The notes beneath the pieces were generated by a model. That model saw only the letters and a list, made by a program, of their open reading frames with translations. It did no database searches and had not been told where the DNA came from. From IMG/VR virus record IMGVR_UViG_3300037184_000121, positions 43,603 to 107,602 of that record: a stretch of DNA of 64,000 nt. One strand, 5' to 3'. The translations under genes were made by a program, and so were the position numbers. The stretch comes from a virus. Positions 32,922-41,391 of the stretch are shown piece by piece (the first letter of the stretch is position 1; each line of letters begins with the position of its first letter).

Positions 32922-33380
32922 ATGTATAGACTAACAGATGAACTAGCAAAGTTGGTTATGTCGAAAATTAAGTCTCCTGAATTAGAGTCTGCAGGGAATA
33001 CGGCTTTCTTACCCAGGAATCTAAACAGCGTTGGTATTATTGATCCTATTTGTTGTGTTGGATCAGCCTTTCATTATATTTTGGAGAGTCCTAAACCTGT
33101 GATTTACCAGGATATTCCATTTGTGCCCGTTGGGGTACAGGGATATTTCTTGTACCGTAAAGAAGAGCTGTCCTCTCCTGAAGAGCCCTTTGAGGTCAAT
33201 AGAGTATTCATTGATCCGACAGCTCAGGACCCAGAGGAAAGAATTGATGTACGAGATGCCTCAATTGTGCTACCTAGCGACATAGAGAAATTAACAGCCC
33301 AGACTATTAGTACTATGGATCAATTGATTAAAAAAGAACCTCTATTGATCGATTGTCTTGACTGGAAAGATAACAGATAA
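32922..33380 (+). CDS. Hypothetical protein, 152 residues
   Basis: Follows the SemiSWEET-like gene without a gap. Contains CCVGSAFHYILESP and many Pro and acidic residues; globular-looking, no recognised fold. Confidence 0.6.
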   Translation: MYRLTDELAKLVMSKIKSPELESAGNTAFLPRNLNSVGIIDPICCVGSAFHYILESPKPVIYQDIPFVPVGVQGYFLYRKEELSSPEEPFEVNRVFIDPTAQDPEERIDVRDASIVLPSDIEKLTAQTISTMDQLIKKEPLLIDCLDWKDNR

Positions 33381-33386
33381 CGTTAT

Positions 33387-33920
33387 ATGAAAAAAGGTGA
33401 GAGAAAACAATTTTGTATAAGAGGCCATGATACCTTTATTTGTGGTAGAGGTAAAAATCATACCTGTAATAAATGTGTAAATATTTTATGCCAAAGATCA
33501 TATAAAATTAATTGGAAAAAACGAAATGAAGCGCATAGGAAATATGCAGAAAAACATCAGAGTAAACTTAAAAAATACAGAACAACGTATATAATTACAA
33601 GAAGAAATGTTGATATCTATTTTAAATTGAAGACAAACTTGAGATCTAGACTTTATAGTGCTATTAAACGTAATTATAAATCTGGATCAGCCATTAAAGA
33701 TCTTGGCTGTTCCATTGAGTTTTTAAAACAATATATTGAATCGAAATTTTATGGTGGTATGGCATGGAAGAATTGGGGCTTAGTTTGGCAGCTAGATCAT
33801 ATTAAAGAACTTCATACATTTGATCTTACTAATAGAGAACAATTACTTAGGGCTGTTCATTATACCAATCTTCAACCTCTAACAATTGAAGACCATAAAA
33901 AGAAATCAAATAAAGGATAA
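33387..33920 (+). CDS. HNH endonuclease with CxxGHD zinc domain (copy 2 of 3)
   Basis: 177 residues. FCIRGHDTFICGR with C-N-K-C at the start and WQLDHIKELHTF plus YTNLQPLTIEDHKKKS at the end are close to the gene at 19206. The linker between is shorter. A paralogous mobile nuclease. Confidence 0.8.
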   Translation: MKKGERKQFCIRGHDTFICGRGKNHTCNKCVNILCQRSYKINWKKRNEAHRKYAEKHQSKLKKYRTTYIITRRNVDIYFKLKTNLRSRLYSAIKRNYKSGSAIKDLGCSIEFLKQYIESKFYGGMAWKNWGLVWQLDHIKELHTFDLTNREQLLRAVHYTNLQPLTIEDHKKKSNKG

Positions 33921-33924
33921 AATA

Positions 33925-34317
33925 ATGGAAAACAAAAAGCCAAATAATTTTAGAGAAGCAGCTTTGTCACATATTCCTGCAGATCTTGTAGCGTCTATGA
34001 CAAAGGCAGCAGCGGTAACAACGGATGGTCTATCCCCTCTTGAAGCCATAGCTAAGAATACTGGTACTCAATTGCTGCCCCAGAGAGTGGATGCACCAGT
34101 AGCTCCTAAGCATATTTCATTGGCAGTGGATGGACACGTTATTAAAGTGGCCCTAGATCCTACGCAAGGAGCAGTCACTATGCTCCTATATCTATTGGCT
34201 ACGGTGTGGTCAAAGGATAAGAAAGTTGCAAAGGTATTGAAGCAGTTTAATTTTCACTTCTTTGATGAGAATAACATTCAACTCTACCCAAAAGTGAAAC
34301 GTAATGGTCGCAATTAA
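33925..34317 (+). CDS. Hypothetical protein, 130 residues
   Basis: Starts at ATG 33925. Helical first half, then a beta-like half (KHISLAVDGHVIKVALDPTQ). Not recognised. Precedes the DNA polymerase with one small family gene between. Confidence 0.55.
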   Translation: MENKKPNNFREAALSHIPADLVASMTKAAAVTTDGLSPLEAIAKNTGTQLLPQRVDAPVAPKHISLAVDGHVIKVALDPTQGAVTMLLYLLATVWSKDKKVAKVLKQFNFHFFDENNIQLYPKVKRNGRN

Positions 34318-34462
34318 TTATCCTTGTATTTGTGGTCATTCTAAAATTAACCACAACAATATAAATACACAGACTTGGTGTTTAGTTGCAAGGTGTGATT
34401 GTAGTTTTTTTAACCCTGATAACCTTAGATATTTGGAGAAGAAAAGTGGATCTGCAGAATAA
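34304..34462 (+). CDS. CGH/NLxYLE family small protein
   Basis: 52 residues overlapping both the previous gene and the polymerase start. C-I-C-G-H-x4-H near residue 8, a Cys at WCLV, C-D-C-S-F-F near 31, tag DNLRYLEKKS. A compact, near-consensus member. Confidence 0.75.
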   Translation: MVAINYPCICGHSKINHNNINTQTWCLVARCDCSFFNPDNLRYLEKKSGSAE

Positions 34463-36980
34463 AGCTTGTATAAAATGTCCTCTGAATGAACTTAGAACTT
34501 GTGTCCTTAATGGAACAGGTAATGAGCAATCAAAGCTCATGTTTGTGATGGATGCCCCCTCCAAAGAGGATGATATGTACAAGGAGCCCTTTCGTGGGCC
34601 AGCCAGTAGAAAGCTAGATGCACTTTTGGCTAGATTTGGTATTCATAGAAGTCAAGTATATTTTACATACGCAACAAGGTGCCGAGCTAATTTAAAGACG
34701 ATGGAAGGTGTGCGTCCAGCTCATTTTGAAGAGATCCAGGCTTGCTCTGAGTATCTTGTTAAAGAGATTGAGTCTATTAAGCCGTATGTCATTGTGGCTA
34801 TGGGAACAGAGTCTATTTCGGCTGTGCTAGATATTAAAAAGCCGAAGGTTGGGGAGTTGCGGGGAATTGAAACCTGGAGTGATAGATTTAATTGTAAGGT
34901 CTTTCCTACACTCAGCCCAGGAGCCATTTTAAGGAATCCGAACCAAGAAGAAGTATTGATTCAGGATCTTCGCAGGGCTATTGAATCTTCTAAATACCAG
35001 CCTATGACTGTTGTAGAGAAAGGCAATTATATTGTCATTGATAGCATTGAGAGATTGGATGCCTTCTATGATAGAATCATGGAGCAGGAAGAGGTAGCTG
35101 TAGACTTAGAAACGACAGGATTTGATTGGCAGACAGATAAGATCATTTGTTGCTCTTTCTCATGGGCTGCTAATACTGGAGTATTGTTACCTATTACTAA
35201 GTGGATCGGTGTACCCCATGAGAAAAAAGTTGTAAAAGATAAGAAGGTTACACGAAAGGGGGTCACGACTATAAAGCAGGTTGAGTCTTTGGAAAAAACT
35301 ATTGAAGATACTTATCAACCATGGTGGGGTGATCAGCAGGAATATGTGATGGCTAAATTCCGCGCTATCATGGAAAGCAATATTAAGTTTATAGCCCAGA
35401 ATGGCAAGTTCGATTGGAAATTCCTTTTACAGATGGGATGGGATCTTAAGCCACTAGCCTATGATACTCTTCTGTTACATTACTTGCTCCGTGAAACTTC
35501 TAAGGGTGAGCATAACCTGGAGGACATGTCCCTTCAATATCTTGGAAAAGGTCAGCACAAAAAAGAGTTGGATGATTGGTTTAAAGCCAATAAGATGAAT
35601 GATGATGAAAAGAAGAACTATGCTAGAGTTCCTACCGATTTGCTATTCTCCTATGGTGCAGCCGATGCTGATGTAACCTTGCAGCTTAAGAACATCTTCC
35701 TTCCTCGTGTAGAGGCCGAAGGGATGAGCGAATTATTTTATCGCCTTGTGATGCCCTTAAATTATACACTAACCATTATGGAGTTTGGGGGATTTAAGGT
35801 TGACCGTAAGGCATTAGCTAAAGCTAGGGCTGATCTGGAACAACAATTAATTAACAAAGAAAAAGAAATTAAGACTATCGTTGGTGAGGTTGATTTGGAT
35901 TCTCCTAAACAACTTTCTAAATTGCTATTTGAAACGTTGAAGCTTACACCTGTCAAACAGACGAAGACAGGATTTTCAACAGATGAAGAAGTCATGCTCA
36001 TTCTAAAAGACAAGCACCCCGTACCAATGAAGATTGTCGAGTACAGAGGTATTGCTAAGCTGCTTAGGACTTATGTTATTGGAATTGAAGAACGCTTAGA
36101 TGCAAATGATCGTCTTCATACAAAATTTCTTCAGGAAGGTACAGAATCAGGACGACTTTCCAGCCGAGATCCAAACTTTCAGAATTTCCCTCGTGATGCT
36201 AAGGCTATTAAGAATTCTTTTATCGTCGATCCAGGTAATGTATTAATTGAGGCTGATGAAGGGCAGAATGAGTTTAGATGGTGGGGAATTTATTCAAATG
36301 ATTCTCAGTTGGTTCGAGATCTAAATGAAGGAGTAGACATCCATAAACTTGTGGCTTCTTTAGCCAACAAGATTCCAATTGAACAAGTAACCAAAGATCA
36401 ACGTCAGAAAGCTAAGTCTATCGTTTTCGGTCTGATGTTTAATATGGGAGCTGAAGAACTTTCTAAGAAGCATGGTGTTACAGTCGAATACGCTGAGCAG
36501 GTTAAAGCTCTGTTCTTCGCTCGTTATCCAACAGCCAAACAGTGGAAGTACGAGATTGTTAAATTTGCGAAAAAGAACTTATACGTCCAGAATCGTTTTG
36601 GTCGAGTGCGTCACCTCTTAGCAATCAATAACCCAGATAATAAGGTTGCCTATGCTGATGAACAGGGTGCAGTAAACTCTCCTATTCAGGGGGCTGCATC
36701 CGATTACGTATCCAATTCAGCCAATAGAATTTTTATGCGCTTCAAAGAAGAAGGGCTGCATGGCAAGCTCCGTAACCTGATTCATGATGCTATTTACGTA
36801 GAGGCTCCCCAAGTTGAGTTGATCCAGACCTTGAAGATCATTAAAGAAGAGATGGAACGTAGAATTCTGGGTATCCAGGTTCCTTTGGTAGCTGAGTTTA
36901 AGGTTGGTAAGCGTTGGGGTCGAATGCACAAGCTGGAAGTAAATAACATTCTTAATAAACAGGTAGCAAAATCGATATAA
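34446..36980 (+). CDS. Family A DNA polymerase with N-terminal UDG-like domain
   Basis: 844 residues from GTG 34446, which follows GGAG and overlaps the small gene before it. Residues 1-190 resemble family 4 uracil-DNA glycosylase, with CIKC and two later Cys as possible Fe-S ligands, but the active-site segments read MDAPSKEDD and TLSPGAIL, so the catalytic His is Ser. Then the 3'-5' exonuclease (DLETTGFDW, AQNGKFDW, YGAADADV) and polymerase (RLSSRDPNFQN, ADEGQNEFRW, KSIVFGLMF, HDAIYVEA). The tyrosine of the O-helix is Phe, and motif C has HDA for HDE. Confidence 0.95.
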   Translation: MDLQNKACIKCPLNELRTCVLNGTGNEQSKLMFVMDAPSKEDDMYKEPFRGPASRKLDALLARFGIHRSQVYFTYATRCRANLKTMEGVRPAHFEEIQACSEYLVKEIESIKPYVIVAMGTESISAVLDIKKPKVGELRGIETWSDRFNCKVFPTLSPGAILRNPNQEEVLIQDLRRAIESSKYQPMTVVEKGNYIVIDSIERLDAFYDRIMEQEEVAVDLETTGFDWQTDKIICCSFSWAANTGVLLPITKWIGVPHEKKVVKDKKVTRKGVTTIKQVESLEKTIEDTYQPWWGDQQEYVMAKFRAIMESNIKFIAQNGKFDWKFLLQMGWDLKPLAYDTLLLHYLLRETSKGEHNLEDMSLQYLGKGQHKKELDDWFKANKMNDDEKKNYARVPTDLLFSYGAADADVTLQLKNIFLPRVEAEGMSELFYRLVMPLNYTLTIMEFGGFKVDRKALAKARADLEQQLINKEKEIKTIVGEVDLDSPKQLSKLLFETLKLTPVKQTKTGFSTDEEVMLILKDKHPVPMKIVEYRGIAKLLRTYVIGIEERLDANDRLHTKFLQEGTESGRLSSRDPNFQNFPRDAKAIKNSFIVDPGNVLIEADEGQNEFRWWGIYSNDSQLVRDLNEGVDIHKLVASLANKIPIEQVTKDQRQKAKSIVFGLMFNMGAEELSKKHGVTVEYAEQVKALFFARYPTAKQWKYEIVKFAKKNLYVQNRFGRVRHLLAINNPDNKVAYADEQGAVNSPIQGAASDYVSNSANRIFMRFKEEGLHGKLRNLIHDAIYVEAPQVELIQTLKIIKEEMERRILGIQVPLVAEFKVGKRWGRMHKLEVNNILNKQVAKSI

Positions 36981-36986
36981 TTGTGG

Positions 36987-36992
36987 TATACT
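36987..36992 (+). promoter_or_regulatory. Possible extended -10 promoter
   Basis: TGG then TATACT just after the polymerase gene, with no good -35 at 17 bases. Could act as an extended -10 promoter for 37008 onward. Confidence 0.4.
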
Positions 36993-37007
36993 TTGAAGGA
37001 GATAGAT

Positions 37008-37136
37008 ATGAAGAAGTGTAAATGTGGGCATAAAGAAGATTCTCATTTTACTTGGATGGATTATGGAGTTTATGATTACACCTGTAGGAATGTAAGTTGT
37101 AAGTGCAAGAAATTTAGTCAGGGAAAAAAGTCATGA
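37008..37136 (+). CDS. CGH family small protein without tag
   Basis: 42 residues behind AAGGAGAT. C-K-C-G-H-x4-H and C-R-N-V-S-C-K-C-K-K-F. Stops right where the tag would start; ATGA junction with MazG. Confidence 0.7.
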   Translation: MKKCKCGHKEDSHFTWMDYGVYDYTCRNVSCKCKKFSQGKKS

Positions 37137-37459
37137 AAGCGAATGAGTATCAGGCTTGGTCTGAGAAGACGGCTATTTATCCCAAAGATGCATCTATGGC
37201 CTACGTGATTTTGGGGCTTACCAATGAGGCAGGAGAAGTAGCAGGTAAGTATAAGAAATGCATTCGTGATGACGGGGGAATACTAACGGCTGAACGTAGA
37301 GTTCAGCTTATTGATGAGGCTGGAGATGTATGTTGGTATTTGGCTAGACTTGCCGAAGAATTGGGCACAACTCTCGAAGACATTATGCAGAGAAATCATG
37401 ATAAATTGGAAGATCGATTAGCTCGAAATGTGATTAAGGGATCAGGAGATAACCGATGA
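37133..37459 (+). CDS. MazG-like nucleotide pyrophosphohydrolase
   Basis: 108 residues. LTNEAGEVAGKYKKC and IDEAGDVCWYLARL carry the paired E-x2-E and E-x2-D metal-binding motifs. It would hydrolyse NTP or dNTP to the monophosphate, affecting pools or alarmones during infection. Coupled to the next gene by an ATGA overlap. Confidence 0.9.
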   Translation: MKANEYQAWSEKTAIYPKDASMAYVILGLTNEAGEVAGKYKKCIRDDGGILTAERRVQLIDEAGDVCWYLARLAEELGTTLEDIMQRNHDKLEDRLARNVIKGSGDNR

Positions 37460-37965
37460 TAAAAATTTATCTCGCTACCAAAATGACTGGAAAAGATAAG
37501 AAAGAACAGGTAGAACATGCTCAATATGTTACTGAGATTCTTAAAAAGTATGATGTTCAGGTAGTTAGTCCTGTTTTAGAGGAGAAAGTTCTTGCCCTTC
37601 CTGGCCCTCTGTTAAATACTGATGAAGTTAAACTAAGAAAATTTTGGAAAAGGGACAAAGAAATAATAACTAGAGAAGTACATGCTATAGTTATTGATGG
37701 AGCAGATCAGAAGTCTTTTGGTGTGGAACGGGAATATGGTCTATCCAGATATTGTATGTGGAAGCCTACCGTTTTGTATATGCCTAAGACCTTTTTGAAT
37801 GTTTCTCAATTTGAGGATGATTGGGTATCAGATGATTTGGATGCAATTGGCAAATATCTTCAAGAGAATTTTGGCACGAGGCGTAAGCGTGTTTTGTGGC
37901 GTATTAAGATGTTGTCACGAAGTTTACCTAAATGGATTGTTGACCAGATGTACCAATTCAGATAA
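37456..37965 (+). CDS. Nucleoside deoxyribosyltransferase-like protein
   Basis: 169 residues. IYLATKMTGKDKKE, AIVIDGADQKSFGVEREYGLSR and a Rossmann-like layout match nucleoside 2-deoxyribosyltransferase or related DUF4406-type proteins. Expected to act on nucleosides or nucleotides. Between MazG and DUF5664 genes, forming a nucleotide-metabolism cluster. Confidence 0.7.
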   Translation: MIKIYLATKMTGKDKKEQVEHAQYVTEILKKYDVQVVSPVLEEKVLALPGPLLNTDEVKLRKFWKRDKEIITREVHAIVIDGADQKSFGVEREYGLSRYCMWKPTVLYMPKTFLNVSQFEDDWVSDDLDAIGKYLQENFGTRRKRVLWRIKMLSRSLPKWIVDQMYQFR

Positions 37966-37985
37966 ATTAGATGGGAGAATGAATT

Positions 37986-38324
37986 ATGAGTGGTAATGCA
38001 AAGCACTTCGATGATGGTAAACCAGAGATGCAGTTCCTGCTAGAGATGGAAGGTCTAGAAGAAGTTGCAGCCTGTGGAACACATGGACAGAGGAAGTATG
38101 GTGATCGCTATAACTTCAAACATGGAATGCCGTGGATGAAGCTCTTAGGTTCTTGCAGTAGACATCTTCGTGCCTTCATTAAGGGACAGGAGATTGATCC
38201 TGAGAGTGGATTGCCTCACTTGGCCCATCTCATCTATGATGCGCTGATGTTACTGGATTACACAAAGCATACTGAGTACCGCGAGTTCGATAATAGGTAT
38301 TCAACACTAAAGGATCGAAAGTGA
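37986..38324 (+). CDS. DUF5664 (dATP/dGTP diphosphohydrolase N-domain-like) protein
   Basis: 112 residues. HFDDGKPEMQFLL, GQRKYGDRYNFKHGMPW, SCSRHLRAFIKG and LPHLAHLIYDALML match the DUF5664 family, often labelled dATP/dGTP diphosphohydrolase N-terminal. Its enzymatic activity on its own is not certain. Coupled to the primase core by 4 bases. Confidence 0.8.
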   Translation: MSGNAKHFDDGKPEMQFLLEMEGLEEVAACGTHGQRKYGDRYNFKHGMPWMKLLGSCSRHLRAFIKGQEIDPESGLPHLAHLIYDALMLLDYTKHTEYREFDNRYSTLKDRK

Positions 38325-38977
38325 TTTCAACAGTACTTCCAGCATACAAATATCTGACTGAACAACGTAAGCTTACTGAAGATACAATTCGGATTTTTAG
38401 TTTAGGCTATGTTGCTCAGAATGGTGAAGTATATGTTGGTGCTGATTTCACTGGGACACTTCCTGCTATGGACAAGAGATTTTATCACTCTACCATGTTC
38501 CCTATTTTTGATCTGTATGGAACATGTATTGCAGTGTCTTCTCGCCCATTAGGTCCTACACAGACAAAGTATATCAATACCCATTATGAGAAGTCCGAGC
38601 ACTTGTATGGATTGTCTGTAACCTGGAAAGAATGTCTTAAAGAACAGGCTGTCTATGTAGTTGAGGGGAATGTAAGTCTGCTGCAGATGTATCAAGCAGG
38701 ACTTAAGAATTGTGTTGCTATGCTTGGCTCTAAGTTATCCCTTCGACAAGTATGTTTGCTCAGTCGTTTTGTGAAAAAGATTATCCTCGTTCCAGATGCA
38801 GATAAGGCAGGTAATGAGTTCCTTAAGAAGATGAAAGAGAATATCCCTACAAGACTTTATGAAGCTGATGTTAAATTTACCTATGTAGCGTTGCCTGTAT
38901 CTCAAGACCCAGACGACTATTTTAGGCAACATTCCAAACAAGATTTTCTAGATCTCTCTCAACAGGAGTTAATATGA
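38321..38977 (+). CDS. Primase catalytic half with TOPRIM domain
   Basis: 218 residues from GTG. Resembles the DnaG RNA-polymerase core: YHSTMFPIFDLYG and SSRPLGPTQTKYINT, then TOPRIM VVEGNVSLLQMYQAG, LVPDADKAGNEF and DPDDYF. It lacks a zinc finger; that domain is encoded 18 kb away at 19856. The C-terminal helicase-interaction domain is also missing. The two parts may assemble at the fork. Confidence 0.85.
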   Translation: MISTVLPAYKYLTEQRKLTEDTIRIFSLGYVAQNGEVYVGADFTGTLPAMDKRFYHSTMFPIFDLYGTCIAVSSRPLGPTQTKYINTHYEKSEHLYGLSVTWKECLKEQAVYVVEGNVSLLQMYQAGLKNCVAMLGSKLSLRQVCLLSRFVKKIILVPDADKAGNEFLKKMKENIPTRLYEADVKFTYVALPVSQDPDDYFRQHSKQDFLDLSQQELI

Positions 38978-39540
38978 GTAATGAAAAAGCATGGTATATT
39001 GTAAGTACACAAGGCATTGGTGCAAGGGGTGCCCTTCAGATTCAATCATTGCTAGATAGGATGGGATATGATGGCTTGCTATGGAGTCCAACACTTAAGG
39101 TTCCTATCCTGAAGTATGGAAAGACTCAGAATAATGATAAGACTCTATTCCCTAGTTATGTATTTATCAACACTGTCATTACCGATAGTAAGCTGGAGCA
39201 AGCTCTGATTGAAGCAAAGATTGGACGTTTTCTGAAACTGCCTGGGGAGACTCTTCCTACGAAAATCTCTGAAGCAGATATTGATCACATAAAAAAATTG
39301 GAGGAGTCAGATGTCGAACCTGTACCTGAAGAGATTATCTCTATTGATATAGGTAATTTAGTTGAGATTTGCGTTGGACCTTTTATTGGATTCAAAGGTA
39401 TTGTCACTAAGATATCAGGGCATAGTGCTTCTATTGATACCCTTGTTTTTGGTCGATCAACACCTGTAAGTGTTAATATTGCTCATTTATCCAAGTTGAC
39501 GGAGAATAATCCAGATGAAAAAGAAATCAAAGGGTCATAA
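38974..39540 (+). CDS. NusG-like transcription factor
   Basis: 188 residues. An NGN domain with AWYIVSTQGIGARGA and LFPSYVFINT, then a KOW motif at VGPFIGFKGIVTKISG. It matches specialised NusG paralogues (RfaH/LoaP class), which bind RNA polymerase and alter pausing or termination. It is the first of three transcription-like genes in a row, suggesting control of phage or host polymerase. Confidence 0.85.
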   Translation: MSNEKAWYIVSTQGIGARGALQIQSLLDRMGYDGLLWSPTLKVPILKYGKTQNNDKTLFPSYVFINTVITDSKLEQALIEAKIGRFLKLPGETLPTKISEADIDHIKKLEESDVEPVPEEIISIDIGNLVEICVGPFIGFKGIVTKISGHSASIDTLVFGRSTPVSVNIAHLSKLTENNPDEKEIKGS

Positions 39541-39955
39541 GCTGGTAGAAGTTGTTAAAGATAATTTAGGAACACCCAGGCAGATAATTCATGATGTGAC
39601 AGAGATTAGTATGGCTCATGAGGATCTTGAGATCCTGGCTCAAAAGCATTCTCAATTGATTGATCAACGAAATGATCCTGTGTTGCGAAAGCATACAGTA
39701 CGCCGACAAGAAAAGTTGCTGAGAAAAATATTTAAGGCTGCATCCCAGGTATTGACCGATTCTCAGTTTCAAATTTTTACCATGCGTTATGTTTATAATA
39801 TGCCAGAATCCGAGATAACTCAACAGGTTGGGTGTGTACAGAATTATATTTCCAGGATTTTGAAAGCATCCATTAAGAAGATTCAGAAGAGTTTGCGACT
39901 TCCTATCAATTTAACAGGATTCACAAAAGATCGTAAGGTCAAGGAAATTGAATGA
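39515..39955 (+). CDS. Sigma region 4-like DNA-binding protein
   Basis: 146 residues overlapping the NusG-like gene by 26 bases. From about residue 75: LTDSQFQIFTMRYVYNMPES, then EITQQVGCVQNYISRILKA, a helix-turn-helix like sigma-70 region 4. The N-terminal helices are not recognised as region 2. It may act as a promoter-specificity factor or late transcription activator. Confidence 0.65.
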   Translation: MKKKSKGHKLVEVVKDNLGTPRQIIHDVTEISMAHEDLEILAQKHSQLIDQRNDPVLRKHTVRRQEKLLRKIFKAASQVLTDSQFQIFTMRYVYNMPESEITQQVGCVQNYISRILKASIKKIQKSLRLPINLTGFTKDRKVKEIE

Positions 39956-40557
39956 AAAGTCCAAAACGACGAGGACCCTATAAAAGTAGGTACAACCGTA
40001 TTTATCTTAGGGATAAACTATCTGAACGAGAATTGGAATTGATGGAAAAGGATCTCGTAGATCATTCCGTTCAGGTCGCTCTTAGGATAAAGAATATAGG
40101 ATTCCCCAAGGAGCAGATTGAGATAGTAGTTAAGAATGCTGTTGAAAGGGCTCTGCAGACTTATCAATTTGGAAGTGGCGGGAGCCTTGGAGATCTAGTT
40201 AAGATGCATGTAATGGGGGATTTAAGGGCCGAATATAACAAAGCCTACCCAGATAAGGTTTCCAGTATAATATGGCCTGATTTAGTTGAAAAGAAGCCCT
40301 TTGACAGACTTCTAGAGATCCTTGAAGGGATTAAATTACTTCCCCATGAAATAGTATGTGAGATTTTTGAAGAAGCTAATCAGATGCTTAATGGACGGCA
40401 GCAGAAATTGTTATCTACTGTCTATAAAACTCCAGGTATTACTTATGTTGAGGTTTGTAAGCAGTTTGGGGCTCGTGGTGTAATGACTTATCGAGAGATT
40501 AAGATAATTTATGCTCAGCTACTGGAGACATTGAAATTTTTAGAGATTGTGTTATAA
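39952..40557 (+). CDS. Possible diverged sigma-like factor
   Basis: 201 residues coupled by ATGA. ALQTYQFGSGGSLGDLVKMH then a helix with LRAEYNK recalls sigma region 2 spacing, and LNGRQQKLLSTVYKTPGITY then VCKQFGARG resembles region 4. Similarity is faint. With the two preceding genes it would complete a transcription module. Alternatively an unrelated helix-turn-helix protein. Confidence 0.45.
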   Translation: MKSPKRRGPYKSRYNRIYLRDKLSERELELMEKDLVDHSVQVALRIKNIGFPKEQIEIVVKNAVERALQTYQFGSGGSLGDLVKMHVMGDLRAEYNKAYPDKVSSIIWPDLVEKKPFDRLLEILEGIKLLPHEIVCEIFEEANQMLNGRQQKLLSTVYKTPGITYVEVCKQFGARGVMTYREIKIIYAQLLETLKFLEIVL

Positions 40558-40568
40558 GGAGAATTTAA

Positions 40569-41312
40569 ATGAGTGAAGAAACTACACCACAACCAGAATC
40601 AATACCATCTCAGATTCCAATTCCTCCAAAAACTGGTGTAAAGCGTCATAAAGGAGTATTAGAAAATCTTCCTGTTGAGGTGAGGGAAGACATGGAAAAT
40701 GTCATGCGTACTACCAATCCATCAGCAGCTTATGAGTATATGAAAACCAAGTATGGGGCTCAGTTTCCGATTTTGAATGAACTTCCTAGGACTTCATTTC
40801 ACCATTATTTTAAAAAGCATAAAGTGAAGATGGCGAAGGAGCTATCTCTACAGATTGCAAGTGCTGCTCCTCCAAAAGAACTTCTTACTGTGATCGAAAA
40901 CCTTGGAAATCCTCAGATAAATATATTAGATAAACGTGCTGCTTTAACAGCTCTTTTTAATGCTGTTGAGGCTCGTAATAAGCTGTTGTTGGAACGACAA
41001 GCTAATTTCCTTGACCCTTATATTGAAAAACTCCTCCAGGAAGGCCGCAAAGAACAACGTGTAATCATTGAAAAGGTAACACTTATGCAGGATCAGCTAT
41101 CTAAAGAATCTGATAAAGATTGGTTAGCTGAAGCTGTTTATATCGAGAATATTTTTACTGTAGCAGCTATTACTGCCTATAAATTGGTCCATCAGGACCA
41201 GTCTAAGTATTCCCTTTTTATGACTACTTTAACGTCAACACTTACCGATTGTATGAAAGCCTATCGTTTAGTACGAGAGGCCCTAACCGAGAATGAAAAT
41301 AACAAATCTTAA
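40569..41312 (+). CDS. Hypothetical protein with proline-rich head
   Basis: 247 residues behind AAGGAG. A Pro/Glu-rich start of about 25 residues, then helices with TTNPSAAYEYMKTKY and ELPRTSFHHYFKKHKVKM, which could be a DNA-binding segment, and a long helical end. Not recognised; its place after sigma-like genes suggests a regulatory or packaging-linked role. Confidence 0.55.
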   Translation: MSEETTPQPESIPSQIPIPPKTGVKRHKGVLENLPVEVREDMENVMRTTNPSAAYEYMKTKYGAQFPILNELPRTSFHHYFKKHKVKMAKELSLQIASAAPPKELLTVIENLGNPQINILDKRAALTALFNAVEARNKLLLERQANFLDPYIEKLLQEGRKEQRVIIEKVTLMQDQLSKESDKDWLAEAVYIENIFTVAAITAYKLVHQDQSKYSLFMTTLTSTLTDCMKAYRLVREALTENENNKS

Positions 41313-41327
41313 CATCAAAAATAGCCA

Positions 41328-41356
41328 TTGACATTTATCCATATTCCTGTTAGACT
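41328..41356 (+). promoter_or_regulatory. Promoter, TTGACA-17-TAGACT
   Basis: TTGACA 41328-41333, TAGACT 41351-41356, TGT before the -10. GGGAGG precedes ATG 41392. Confidence 0.85.
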
Positions 41357-41391
41357 TAAGTAGATCAAAAATATTCTTAGGGAGGATATAA

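Noticed and set aside
34386-34445. A longer N-terminus for the DNA polymerase from 34386
   Set aside because: It would run through the small gene 34304-34462, adds a hydrophobic stretch foreign to the family, and the GTG at 34446 has a GGAG at proper distance.
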